Part shown: positions 12,177-23,800 of the stretch, one piece after another | Numbering within the stretch: position 1 is the stretch's first letter | How the letters are laid out: the number at the start of each line of letters is the position of its first letter | Assembly: GCF_040115645.1 (NCBI RefSeq) | Contig: NC_089544.1 | Span: 496,001-560,000, forward strand | Source of the DNA: Euwallacea fornicatus | Taxonomy: Eukaryota > Arthropoda > Insecta > Coleoptera > Curculionidae | Direction of reading: 5' to 3' | DNA: 64,000 nucleotides | Position numbers and translations under genes: made by a program | The notes under the pieces: generated by a model | What the model was told of the DNA's origin: nothing | The model's input: only the letters and a program-made list of their open reading frames with translations | The model's database searches: none

Positions 12177-13202
12177 TTAATATTTGGTTGCGCCCCCTTT
12201 GGCCTCGATTACCGCTTGTAAAAGTCGTGGCATGGAGGGTACTAAATTTTGTCTCGCTTGGGCACCAATAGAATTCCGGGACTTTAAGATGTATTGGATT
12301 AAACTGTCCTTAGAGGTGATCGGGTAGGTTTTTAGTCTTTTTTCGAGTTCATCCCACAAATGTTCGACGGGATTTCTATCTGGACCTTGTGGTGGAGTTG
12401 GTAATAAGCGAGGGTTGTCGTAAGTCGATCAAGTTTTCGCTACATGAGCTGCGTGCTGCGGATCCATGTCCTGTTGGAACCGATAATTTCTTGGCAAACC
12501 CGATTTGTTTACATTTTCTTTTAAATTATTTTTTAACATTTGCAAATGTTCCACTTTATCCGTGATTCCATCTGTGAAGACAAGGTTTCCAACTCCCCCT
12601 TGCCGCGACACACCCCCGCGCCATCACTGAGCCCCCGCATTTTTAATACATAAGCTTCTAAGATCCGGTTCTGTACGCTTTTTCCTCCACATTTCTTTGG
12701 GGTCCCCATCACTACCAAGCACATTGCACTTGGTCTCATCGGAGAAAAGTACTTTATCCCAAAATGTTTTATCCTTAGTTCTGTATTGTTTTGCAAAGTT
12801 CGGATGTTTTTTCCGGTTTTTCTGGCTGATATAAGACTTCTTTCTAGGAACTCGTCCATGTATGTCGTTACTTCTTAACAAACGTCTACATAATTCAGGA
12901 CCCACTTCTTTTCCAAATTGGGTTAAAACACATCCCGCCAATTCTGGTGGAAAATAAAAAGGGTTTTTTTGGATTTTTACAGAAAACCAGACACCCTTCA
13001 CGATTTGTCAATTTCTTTAATCTTCTCGATCGACGTTTATCGATAATATTCCCCTCTGTGTTCTATTTTTTTAAGATGGACGAGATGGTTAATTTACTTC
13101 TATTTACAAACGAGCAATTTCCGCATGTTTTTGACCTTCGTTGTGCCGTTTTAGTATTAATCCTCCTCCGCGAACTGTTATTTCACTTCTTTTCTTCGCC
13201 AT
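12177..13202 (-). mobile_element. Decayed Tc1-like transposase gene (copy 3)
   Basis: Minus-strand Tc1-like transposase of nearly full coding length (ATG at 13202, TAA at 12177-12179, about 342 codons), broken by frameshifts and stops. It begins MAKKRSEITVRGGGLILKRH with the N-terminal HTH, followed by HGRVPRKKSYISQKNRKKHP. The first catalytic Asp is kept in VLFSDETKCNVLGSDG, the second in YRFQQDMDPQHAA, and the Glu in GPDRNPVEHLWDELEKRL, giving a DD34E arrangement. The C-terminus ends AVIEAKGGATKY, a common Tc1 ending. All three catalytic residues survive although the frame does not. Terminal inverted repeats were not found by eye. Confidence 0.9.
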
Positions 13203-13677
13203 TTTTATGAACAATAGTCCATGGTAGTAAATGATATTTAACTATTGACTTTACAACTTTATAACTGACAAACGTTCGTACATTTTGGTGAAAATATCAT
13301 TTACGGCTCGTTTTTTTTTCCTTTTTAGTTTTCGAATATTTTTGTGGGTCAATGTAAAAATATCTTTTTGTCGGATTTGTTAAATTACAAATCAATGTGC
13401 AAAACTGGAACCTAAATAGTAATAAATAAATAATAATTTCGGCATTATTGACTCATACTGTGTGCGCACCAAGCTGATTCAGGTGCATATAACAAGGGAA
13501 ATATTTTTTGTAATCTGTCACGATGCTCGTACTGCAGTACTACCTTGGCAGTTTATAAGTAAAGGCGGTTGCTGCGTTCTCGATTTGCTAATCCCGATTT
13601 CCACTAAATGTACTCATAATTTCCAACACTTTCCAACAGGATGGTATTTAATTTTTTTTTCAGTAGCTATTTATCTA
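13203..13677. other. Spacer, no gene recognised
   Basis: AT-rich flank between Tc1 copy 3 and the foldback-like element. An open frame at 13462-13737 runs into the inverted repeat and has no recognisable domain. Confidence 0.4.
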
Positions 13678-14687
13678 CAGTGTGACCCATTTGTTTCGGG
13701 GTCAGCCCGCAAAAAGTTTATTGATGGTGCGATTTAGGCGGAATTTTTTTTAATTATAGAGCCCGTTGAACGGCACATTTACAGCAAAAATGGCCGGGTT
13801 GACATAAAATTCAAGAGCTATCGCGACAGTTTCTAGGAGCGAAATTTTCATAAATCATATTAGCGATTTTTTTCTAAAAAATTTGTGCGCGCCACTGGAT
13901 TGGCCCCCGCTCAAAACGGGCCCGTACAAAATTTTAGGGAAAAATTTTGAGTAATGACGATTTCGTAGAAGAATTAAAAATGCCCACTGGGCATTTACAT
14001 CTTCTTTTACTTTCTCTGGGTGTACTGAGGTCCAAAGTGGCCATTCTACCGCTATTTCGGGAATTGTCGCTAAAGTATTGCAAAATTTGGTCGTTATTTA
14101 GTCCATGACGTCCATTTTGCCTCGTTGCTTCGACTTCCCGGTCTGTCTGGACGTCTGACGTTGACTTCTTCCGCAGCTTCTGTCGCCGCCAACGAGACGA
14201 ACAATTTCCGTTTTTTCTCTTGCACGTAAATTGTCCATAATCGTCGCGATTAACAATTTAATTTGCGTTGAGCACAAATGAGTTCTGAGATCGACGTTGA
14301 TGTTCGTTGCGTTTGTTTGACAATTACACTTCGCTTGTTCTCCGCGGCCGCCTATGGACTTTTGGAAATGAACAAATACTGAGGGTGCAGTCTCAATGCT
14401 TCCGCAAAATCGTTCATCGCTTAAAATTTTTCGATTAAATTTTGTACAGGCCCGTGCGGAGGGGTGGCCAATCCAGCGGCGTGCGCGGATTTTTTCTAAA
14501 AAAATCCCTAATGTGATTTGTCAAAATTTCGCTCCTAGAGACCGTCATAGTAGGCGCTGAATGTTACGTCAACCGGGCCAATTCTGATGGAAATGGGCAG
14601 TTCATCAAGCTCTATAATTGAAAAAAATCCCGCTTAAATCGCACCGTCGACAAACTTTTTACGGGCCAAAACGAATGGGTCACACTG
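13678..14687. mobile_element. Long-inverted-repeat (foldback-type) element, about 1.01 kb
   Basis: Two long inverted repeats of roughly 300 bases face each other. The left arm starts CAGTGTGACCCATTTGTTTC at 13678. The right arm, read on the minus strand from 14687, starts CAGTGTGACCCATTCGTTTT. Matching continues through AAAAAGTTT, GGTGCGATTTA, AATTATAGAGC, TAGGAGCGAAATTTT, GGATTGGCC and GTACAAAATTT to about 13985 and 14395. Both ends are bordered by TA (13676-13677 and 14688-14689), the duplication used by Tc1/mariner-like transposases. The middle (about 13986-14394) has no recognisable transposase, so the element is probably non-autonomous. Confidence 0.85.
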
Positions 14688-14689
14688 TA

Positions 14690-16149
14690 TATAGATTTCC
14701 TTCTTGATAATACGGTTCAGTTTGCCACGGGTGAAGCAAATAGCAATATTACGTTCTCGTTTGCTTCATCCGAGTGCTTCCGTGACTGACTACGTTCGCG
14801 TCGAGTCGAAGCACTTTGTTGAGCGCCAACAGGTGGTCACCCTTGGGTCCGAGTACTGCTCGCAGTTCACCCAGGTACATCGTGAACGTCAAGTGAAGTC
14901 ACGTGGCGTGTCACGTGCCTCGGTTTTTATGCCCACGAACACGTCGCCAGCCCACCCGGGATGGAAATATTTTATTGAGAGCTGTTTAACCTGGTTAAAC
15001 ATTTTTTTTTTGCGTGATTAATGGAAAAAGGGCTAAAATCTCTACCCGTTTTTACAAAACCGAATATCGATTTCCAGATTAGTTAAACTACACAGTAATG
15101 TCAACTTCACGTAACCTAATTTATAACCAGTTTTAATAAAGGAAAAACGAAAAATTCGATCACGTTGCATAGCTGCGTGGCTGTAGATAATAATTAAATT
15201 TTCACACATAAAGAGATGTCCGCTTTTATGATTTCGTTCAATGCGAAATATGTTTTTACGTAAAGGTTGACATTGATATCGCTAATATGGTTTCCCATAA
15301 AGAATGATATTGAATAGAACCATCGATAACAATTATTTGCAACTATGATTTATGATGACCAGTTTCGCTGTCTATGTTACTTTTTTGCTGCCGAAGCGTC
15401 GAATCGGAAAACCACATTAGGTAATTAGCCCTCCACACCGCTACCATTGGACATAAATCAAATATAAAGTGTCTGAGCGTCTGTTCATGGCGTTTTTTTT
15501 TTCTCTACTTCCTGGAAACCCAGACACTAATAATTTAGTGCGATCTCCTCAGATCCCGCAAGAACAATACTTGAGATATCAACTTCAGTCCTGACTTAAA
15601 ACCAAATCGTGAGGAGACAAGGACCCATAAAAAGTCTTTGGTATCCTGCGCTAAATCCACTTGCGGCTGACAGCGGAGCTCTTTCACGCGCTCACCGCCC
15701 TACACAATTTAAATTTCATCTGTCAGGCGTTCTCTATTCATCCGGTGTATTTAGATTTGGCTCATTTATCTTTAGAAATTGAGTCCACGTAGAAAAAAGT
15801 GTCGTGTGTTTGATTCGGGAATCAGCAGCCTTGAATTCGTTATTCAAACTCGCGTCGTGTTGATATTACCGGGACAGGGCTGTGAGTGACAACACTTATG
15901 ATATGTTGTCACTGAGCAAATGACTGACACGCTTCAGTACTATGAATTAAATGAAAATTTAGTAAACTTTAACTTTGCGGTAAACCCCACTGGGAAATAA
16001 TATTGGGACACGAACGAGAATTGGGTCAAGCAATTCTGTACGGTTTTCGCGATCGTAGGCCCGATTTTTCTGAAAGAAAATTCGACAGTGGCGCGAAGAT
16101 CATTGTTATCTCGGGTTCGCAGATATAGGGTGTTTAAAGAAAAAAAGGC
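14690..16149. other. Intergenic DNA, no gene recognised
   Basis: An open frame at 14704-15021 has no recognisable domain. No repeat or RNA recognised. Confidence 0.4.
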
Positions 16150-16406
16150 GATTTAAGAAAAAGCGTCCAAGACTGACGGCCCGTACTCGTCAAAAATTGC
16201 TAAAACTCGGACGGGATATTTCGCCGCGTCCGCCCTATTCCGCGGTCCCAGCACCATGGAATTGCCATCTCTTTCGATCGCTGCAAAGCGGCCTTAATGG
16301 AAAACCTTCCACGGCTGGCCAGTGTGGAATAGGTGTTACGGTTGATAATGTAGATTTTTTTGCAAAATTCGGACGTCCGTTTCCACAACAAATTCAATTA
16401 TGTTAA
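16150..16406 (+). mobile_element. Mariner transposase C-terminal fragment (plus strand)
   Basis: Plus-strand open segment reading TARTRQKLLKLGRDISPRPP then YSAVPAPWNCHLFRSLQ and LNGK, ending IQLC and a TAA at 16404-16406. It aligns with the mariner signature QKLLELGW..LPHPPYSPDLAP SDYHLFRSLQ..LNGK. The third catalytic Asp segment (SPDLAPSD) is corrupted. The N-terminal half is missing. It abuts, in opposite orientation, the minus-strand mariner at 16403-17437. Confidence 0.75.
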
Positions 16407-17437
16407 CAATCAAAATTTTGACCTTCGCTAGCGATGACTTCTTTCAGTATTTCCGTCGAAGCGTCGATTCCCTGTCAAAGGAATTTTCTGCTCTTTGAGG
16501 CCAATCGCCGAGCCAGATTTTAATTTCTCCGTAAGAACGGAGGTGGTGTACTGAGAGTGCGTGCTGCATTGATCGGAATAAATGGCAGTCCGAAAGGGCT
16601 AAATCCGGACAGTATGGCGGATGGGGTGTAATATCCTATTTAACGTTTTCCAAATTTTTTTCCGATTTTTCAACATAAGTTCGAACATCATCCTGTTAAA
16701 AAATTACTCGATCGTGTCTTTGGGCACAATCTGGCCTTTTTTCCTTCAATGCTCGGCTTAATTTTATCAATTGTTTTCGGTATCGATCGCCAGTAATCGT
16801 TTCAACAATTTTCAGCAATTCGTAAAACACAATTTCCGTATTATCCCACCAAATACACAGCAAAGCCTTCTTTCCATGGAAATTACGTGCTGGTTGGGCT
16901 GGACCTACCCACGAATTTTTGCATTTTACGTGGTCAACATAAGTCCACTTCTCGTCACCTATAATAATTAGATGTAAAAAAATCCTTTCATTTCAGCCTG
17001 GCAAGCAATACTTCATGAACGATTTTTCGTTTTTCAATATCTGGTTCCTTTTTTTAATTTATTCGACACCCATTTCCCATCCTGGTAAGTATTTCCCAAA
17101 GCATGTGGATGCTCGGAAGTGGTGGATCAAGGTTTCTGCCAATTATTTCAACGTTTGACTGTGGTCTTCGTCCAATAATTCTTGAAAATCTACTTTTAAA
17201 AATTCTTTAGGCATTCGTGGTCGCTCCTTTTCTTTTTTTTTTTTCTTTTTTTTTTTTTTAATCAAAATCGCCACTTTTAAGACGGTTAAACCATCGTTCG
17301 CGACTTTTTTGAGATGGAGCATGTTCACTATCAGCCTCAAGTGACAATCGATAAGTTTCGGCAGCCGTTTTTCTCGTATGAAAAAAGGTTATTCGACTTC
17401 CCCGCGAAACGTCTTTTGCTGGTACGAAAGTCGCCAT
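16403..17437 (-). mobile_element. Decayed mariner transposase gene (minus strand)
   Basis: Minus-strand mariner of full coding extent. It starts MATFVPAKDVSRG near 17437 and reads through SQKSRERWFNRLKSGDFD, the HTH region characteristic of mariners. A poly(A)/AAAAG slip follows near 17228-17262, then KERPRMPK and LLDEDHSQT. The catalytic motifs remain in broken frames: GDEKWTYVDH (first Asp), QDDVRTYVE (second), PPYCPDLALSDCHLFRSMQ (third). It ends VIASEGQNFDC with a stop at 16403-16405. There are many stops and frameshifts, so it is inactive. Confidence 0.85.
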
Positions 17438-18832
17438 GTTCAAAGCTACGAAAACCATTTTTATTGCACTGCGGCAATTAATAGCGAACGGGCTTTGAGT
17501 GCGGCACGTTTACCTTTCAAGATGCTATCGATATCGTAAGTTTATGTTAACGAATGAATCAGTAACACCACAATCCCCTAGCAAAATCGACAATATCAAT
17601 CGAAACACCTATTAAAATCATTCTTGGGCCGTTCCCTTGCCGAAAAGGAATGTAATTTTTACGAGCGGGCTGTCGTGAAATTGTCCCAGAGGTGGAAAAG
17701 TGTTAATGGACGAAATGGACAATACATAATTCAATGAAGTTCTCATTTCGGTCAGAATTTTTGTTTGTTTACACCGTAAAATGCGCAATAACTCTACGGA
17801 CAACCCGATGCACACACCGATACCACAACACGAAAAAATCGCAATCTTGCTCCCGATGGAGCACTGGAAACACATGGTAATTGTTGGTCTCGTTTGGATT
17901 AAAGAAACTACCTACGTTTCCAGAGGCGTGGCCATCATTCACGCTAATTGCATAGGCACATTTCCAAACGTGCAAAATAGGAGATTAAGGCATTTAGCGA
18001 TCATCAATATTTCTGATCACGTACCTCGTTATGCGATTGGTCATTTGTTGTTGAACAGGTAGAGCCCCCCATTTTTCGACGGTAATTTTTGAATTATAAA
18101 GTAAGACTGTTTAGAAACGCCCTTGTATAGGCCCTGGAAGCACATTTGGCAAGTCGTAACAAATACTTATCAATACTTGAACCAAGCGCAGATATGCGGT
18201 GTGTTTCCAGGCCTCGCGAGGGGCCGGTTCTTATTGGAAGGACGTAAGGAACGTGAGCTCGCCGAGGAAACACTGTAGATGAACTGTTATTGGCAGATGA
18301 AGGAGTTATATCACGAACTAAGAAAGAGAATGCCCAAAAAGCATATTCGGTTAATTGAATTCGTTAAGTTTCCTGACACTGTAAAATGGAAGACATTTAA
18401 TTTATCTACATATCTCTATAAACTAGTTCTTACTGTTGCGCATTGTTCCGTACCTATATGCCAGCAATGTGGCAAGCTAGAACTCGGTTAATTATTACAA
18501 TATATTTTACTTGAAATGGTCAGTTTCTACATATGTAACTATTTCGCAAACAAGAGACTAAAACCGGGGGCATATGCATAATAGTTGGAGGGACATAAAT
18601 TTTACATAAATTAAACTTATTATGTTGTAGTTGAACGAGAATTGCGAGTGTGATTAAGTTTTGAACGCGGCGCAAAGCAAAGCAATTAGCGATATGAGCA
18701 AAAACTTCACTTTGCTGCCTCAATCGCTGGTATGAGAGGAGCGACAAGAACCACATTGAGTGGGCAATGCAAGGGAAAAATGCGGAATCCCTTGCAGGGG
18801 CGCGATTGCAAGGTGAATTAAACGGGACGAGG
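17438..18832. other. Intergenic DNA, no gene recognised
   Basis: Overlapping opposite-strand open frames at 17769-18062 and a plus frame at 18279-18491 have no recognised domain. No splice-supported gene found. Confidence 0.4.
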
Positions 18833-18951
18833 TGAGAAAGAGAGAAAGAGAGAAAGAGAGAAAGAGAGAAAGAGAGAAAGAGAGAAAGAGAGAAAGAGAG
18901 AAAGAGAGAAAGAGAGAAAGAGAGAAAGAGAGAAAGAGAGAGAGAGAGAGA
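18833..18951. repeat. Purine-strand microsatellite (GAGAAAGA)n
   Basis: About 14 near-perfect copies of an 8-bp unit, ending in a short (GA)n run. Strand-asymmetric all-purine/all-pyrimidine tract. The Arg/Glu/Lys-rich and Leu/Ser-rich open frames over it are artefacts. Confidence 0.97.
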
Positions 18952-19744
18952 GTCGAGTTCCCTTTAACGATACAGGGCGTTCGTGAAGTGAATTTCGTAA
19001 ATTTGATCAATGATTAAGACCATCATTTTAAACGAAAATTTCCTTGCAACGGGGGTCGAACACCTAATAGCTTTAAAAAAAAAAAAATGTGAAAGTTGGT
19101 AACCGAAAAGCTGTGATAAGCTTAAAATTCGAATGAAATGCTGAAAAACCTACTGGACAGATGTCGATTGTCTGACGTGTAACAAGAAAAGTTAAAATAA
19201 TTAATCAGCATTAACATTGCCAAAAACAACTTAAAACCTAATTAAAGTTAATAATGCTACTCAATAGCAAAATTAAGCCGCAACGCCGCACCGAACCCTG
19301 AAAATTGGACCCTTCAAAGGGTCGCCTAAGGTAACTTTGCGGGTGAAGCGATGAAGCATCGGATGCGCTGTAGACACGTTAGCTCAGGTTATTTAGAGTG
19401 TCAATATCTGAGTTATGCAGCCGTTTGCGTCGCCTTACTCTATGGTCATCTGCATGTTATTCCATCCTGTCTGACATATCATCCTGTACAAAGACACTTG
19501 GCACCATGGATAAGAGGTGCCCATCAGGGCCTAGTGAGAAGAGACGAAATAAAACCGCTCATAGATTTCATATTTGTCGTGGACTATATATTGCTCCGTA
19601 CTTTTAAAATTTTAGGGTGACCTCGTTCTTCGCTCGAATGCTTCCTCTGTCGTTACGCGCGACACCTCACCCTCAAATTTAATTTGGGTGAGCCGTTTAT
19701 TCCGAATTATTAGGAGTACCCACGTGAAAATGTACTCTCTACGT
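18952..19744. other. Intergenic DNA upstream of a transposase fragment
   Basis: Contains ATACAGGGCGTTCGTG at about 18972, a terminus-like motif seen elsewhere in the window. Some of 19350-19744 may belong to the element whose transposase end lies at 19745-20050, but no catalytic motif is legible. Confidence 0.35.
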
Positions 19745-20050
19745 GCAGTTGTTGAGAAGTTAAATCATAGTTTTGAAGAGAGATGGACAGGAAGGAATGT
19801 TCCTAATCGCTGGCCTGCCCGAATTCCGGATCTTAATCCCATCGATTTTTCCTTTTGGGGTTTGATAAAAGTTTTGGTCTACGCCGCCGAAACTAGGGAT
19901 GAAAATCAGTCGCGACAACGTGTTTTCGCCGCCGCTGATCATATTAGGAATACGTCAGGAATTTTCGATCATGTGCTGGAAAATTGGTTGAAACGCTCTC
20001 GTACACGCACGGACTCCAGTGGTGGAGGTTTCGAACATTTGATGCAGTAA
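19745..20050 (+). mobile_element. C-terminal fragment of a DDE transposase (DUF4817-associated type)
   Basis: Plus-strand open segment with VVEKLNHSFEERWTGR, WPARIPDLNPIDFSFWGLIK, VFAAADHIRNTSGIFDHVLE and GGGFEHLMQ. This pattern (RWIGR..., WP.RSPDLNPLDFFLWGYLK..VY, IR.TPG.F, GGHFEHL) is that of the insect DDE_3-type transposases annotated with DUF4817 helix-turn-helix domains. It carries the third catalytic Asp (IPDLNPID). The N-terminal DNA-binding part and the first two catalytic positions are absent or unreadable, so this is a remnant. Confidence 0.8.
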
Positions 20051-20814
20051 AAACAACAACAAATTCGTGTTTTCGATTGTGACGTGAGTGGTGTAAAATG
20101 TGTAAAGTAAAATATTGTTGCTAATTAGAGATGACTACGAAAATGTAATGGTAAACAGCTTTTTAAAATAACAAAAAACGAGGATCACATAATGTTTACA
20201 TTCTAACTGTAATCGTAATATCGGGCCGAAAAAGACCGTGTAAACGCACCATATCTAGTTTATACGGCTACTTAGGGAGGTATCAAAATGAAACAAACAC
20301 GACGCGACGTTGCCAATTCTCAAACGATGTTTTTTTGATTTTCCCGGAAAATGGCTGCGTTTACGACCCCTGTTATAAAGAACTTTTTTGTTTAAAATTA
20401 TGTTCTTAATCATTGGTTTAATATACGGAGCTTATTTCACTAGCGCCTTGTGTGCTTAATTCAAGTGCCTGGCAGCTAAAAAGGGCAACTAGTCGCGTAC
20501 CAGGGTGGTCTGCCGGTTCCCCTCCAACCACCAAAGTAGAGCGACGCTGGGCGTGGTTAGCGAATGGACGGGTGTCTGCGGGTGAAAGATGGACGACCTT
20601 CTGCACATCTCCTCGAAAAGAACTAGTATGAGGCCGCGAAATCGACAGAAAACCAGAAAAAGAAAAATCTTCTCCGACACTGACAATATGTCTCCTCGGG
20701 GACAGTTCCCGGCTGGAAAGGGTTCTTGCATTTCTCGGGTTTTTTTGGGGTAGGCGTCCGGGTAAATCCCGCACTTATGCATCCCGCTGACAAAACGAGG
20801 TGTTGTTTGGGATT
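20051..20814. other. Intergenic DNA with overlapping minus-strand open frames
   Basis: Between 20418 and 20869 all three minus frames are partly open in GC-richer sequence. I recognise no protein and treat this as compositional. Confidence 0.35.
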
Positions 20815-20852
20815 CAGGGTGTCTTTTAAAGATTTTCCTCGTGACAAAAAAA
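20815..20852. repeat. Short repeat shared with 46738-46775
   Basis: CAGGGTGTCTTTTAAAG followed by ATTTTCCTCGTGACAAAAAA here corresponds to CGGGTGTATTTGGAAG followed by ATTTTCCTCGTGGCAAAAAA at 46738. The similarity fades on both sides, so only a short end of a dispersed element is visible. Confidence 0.6.
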
Positions 20853-23800
20853 AAAGCTACGGATTGCACTGGAATCCGCCGTGCTATTTGTTCGGTTTAA
20901 AGTTGTAACTTGGTCGCGTTTCATTTACGATTTTTAAAAAATATTCCGGAAAAATTGGCATTGCAAAACTGGTGGTTTCCCGACGACGAAATTCTGTCTC
21001 AATCTGACCGGGAAACGTCGTTGTCAGTCACGCGATTATTGTTTTAAACTAAGGGAAACGGAGAAAGTGCTCACGGCTGCAAACCAGGTTAAGACAATAA
21101 TGATAAAGAGCGGGAAGAGGGGCGCCATAGGGGGACGGATCGTGGGGGCAACTTAGGAGTAAGAAAGAGACGAAACAAGAATCAACAAGATGAGGGCTAG
21201 GAGTTTGGTATGCATTGATGAGGACTAGGAGTTTTAGAAGGAAGAGGGGAGAGAGGGAACAATGGACTTATGCATCCCTTCTCGAAGTGATGTTTTACGA
21301 AAGTTCTAAGGGGGGTCTGGATTCAGAGAGAGGGAAGGAATTTAGTTGATCGGCATTCCGAGTGCCACCAGCCCGCTTACGTGCGAAGCCCGCACGTCTG
21401 AAAACAGATCCTTTAATCTTCAAAAAAAAAATAAAAATAAAAATAAAGAAACTTGAACAAACACAAACTTTTTTAATCCTCACAGAACTTTGACGGGCAA
21501 TAATTATCGAAAAAATTCGTCTCAGAAAATTAAAAAATCCTTCATGAAAAGGTTCTTAAAAGGATAATCCACAAAATTATTTTCATAGTCTAAAGCAACA
21601 TAGTTAGAAATCAGTTTTCCAACAATGTGAGTCAAGCCCAGGTGCACTATACAGGTTTATGTGTAATTTGGAAACTTTTACAACTGGCAGAAGCTGAATA
21701 AACCTAATAAATATTCGAATCCTGGCCCCGTAAATGGGTTCTTTGGAAAACTCAATAAAAACTGCACCGATGAAAATTTATTATCGGTGCAGGTCCCTAA
21801 TCCGTTTTTATGAAAATGAATAATACTTCGTATGACTTTTATGATATTGTTAAGTTTGTGAATTGCGTCTCAAGGCGACGTAAATAAGTCGATGTTTGAT
21901 ATTTATCCTGGAACTTATTACAATTAAAATGAAAAATTGCCTTGGCAACGCCACCAGCGCCCACATTGTAGTCCCTTGAGTTCGGAACGTCCCACGCGAT
22001 TTGAGTCGACGGTTGATACGGCCCGGAGACCGTGAACTTCGGCACTCGGCCCTTCGAAAACTCTTAAATTTTGGCCCGAGTGGGGATTTTACGAATTACT
22101 CGCCGACGCCCTGTATATAAGCGAGCCGCATTTCGCGGGGACGCCGCGTACGTCGCGATATACAGCGCGTTCTAGTTCATGTAAAAATATTGAAACCCTC
22201 GCGAACCTAATGGTCCGTTCCATCGTGCAAATGAGAAATTTATAATTTAGGGACACATTAGCATTAGCAATATCATGTTTGCAACAACCTGGTGTTGCTC
22301 TTTGGGTCAATTTATTTAAGCGCATTCCTCAGCGTGGTGCGCAAATATAAATAAATCATGCAAATTTGAGTGTAATCGTTATAATGCCCCGTTTTAAGCT
22401 GAAATCTTGTTATCTTTCGCATAAATGTGCAAAGTGGAAGCAAATTACTCTCATATATAAAATGGAATAATTAGTTATATTCAATTTTGTTTTGCGTTAT
22501 TAATCGCGGTGTGAAATTGGCAGAAAATGGCCCAAAATCACGCCTGAGAAACGACGTTTGCTCCCCGAAGAAGCAACGCAAAGTTGCGTTTCTTGTCCGT
22601 TACGGGGTTCGAGCCGCACTTTTCGAAAACTGATTTGAAACACGGTTTATTTCCCAATGACATTGGGGAACGGAACATATTTCCCAACGGCACAAAATCA
22701 CGTCACTTTTTTTTTTAGTCGAAAGTCACGAAATATCTCGCATTCAAAACGCCCGCCATCCGGACGCCGATTGACCCTTGGTGGGTGGCGGAGGGCCGCC
22801 CATTGGAATAGCGGGGAGGAGACTAGGATTTTTTTAAGAATCGAAAAGCGCAAAAATCCACGAGATTTTAAGCGCATTTTCAGTTAAAGGAGAACCTACG
22901 CCGGGAACCTGCCTGCGGCCCCGTTGCCACGCGTCGCCCTGGAACCCCAAATTTGGAGAGATCCCAAAAACGTTCCACACACGTTCGCGTTCCTTCAAGA
23001 ACGAATGTAACGGGATGAAATTCGAAATTCTCACGAACTTTCCAAATTCGCTTTGGAAGATTTTACTTCGAGTCCAATATCCAAATTCTCCATAAACACT
23101 AGCTATTCCCATAAAAGTTGATACAAAGTTTCCGAATTTTCTTTATACGTGACTCATGTACGTGCTTGCCCTAAAACATCGACTCAAGTCGTAATTCTCG
23201 TTCCCAGAAAAACCGTAATTCTCCTCGAATCCGCACCGAAAACTCATCGAGATGTGCGTCATTACCCACGCTCTAACGAAGTTATTATTCTCTAATCTCA
23301 ATTAGTCGCCTAATTATTGCTATCATCGGAATAAACCCGAAATCGATACGTTTTGCCAGCTCTTCATTACATCCATGCAACACAGGTACCCCCCCCTGCC
23401 CCCAATCCCCTCCGCCCCCCCCCTCGCGTCGCAGAAACTCATAAGCTAAATTGAGGTAAAAGCCAGTTTACCAAGTTGCTTACCTGCTGACTGAGCATAG
23501 ACCTACATAGGACTCGGATCACCCTCAAGACAAGATTAACTGTCCCCTAAGCCCAGGAGCATTATTCGCGGCCTAGTTCCGGCTTCCCATTGTAACCGTT
23601 GACCTCACGAGCCCGTTTAATACACCAACGTGGCGTCATACCGCAATTATCTTATACTGTGAGGTAATCACTTGTTTTTCGCCTCTTTCAACGTTGTGAT
23701 GAATATTGATCGTGTCACATATTGCTCCTGCCTGAAGTCCGGGAAATATGTGAAATCAAATGGGCGAATGGAAATATTGCCAAATAGGCACACGTATGCA

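Noticed and set aside
18720..19017. Long charged (REKERKRE) and Leu/Ser-rich open frames
   Set aside because: Generated by the (GAGAAAGA)n microsatellite on both strands.
22560..22630. GGGTTCGAGCC near a small inverted repeat as a tRNA T-arm
   Set aside because: No acceptor stem, D-arm or anticodon arm can be placed around it.
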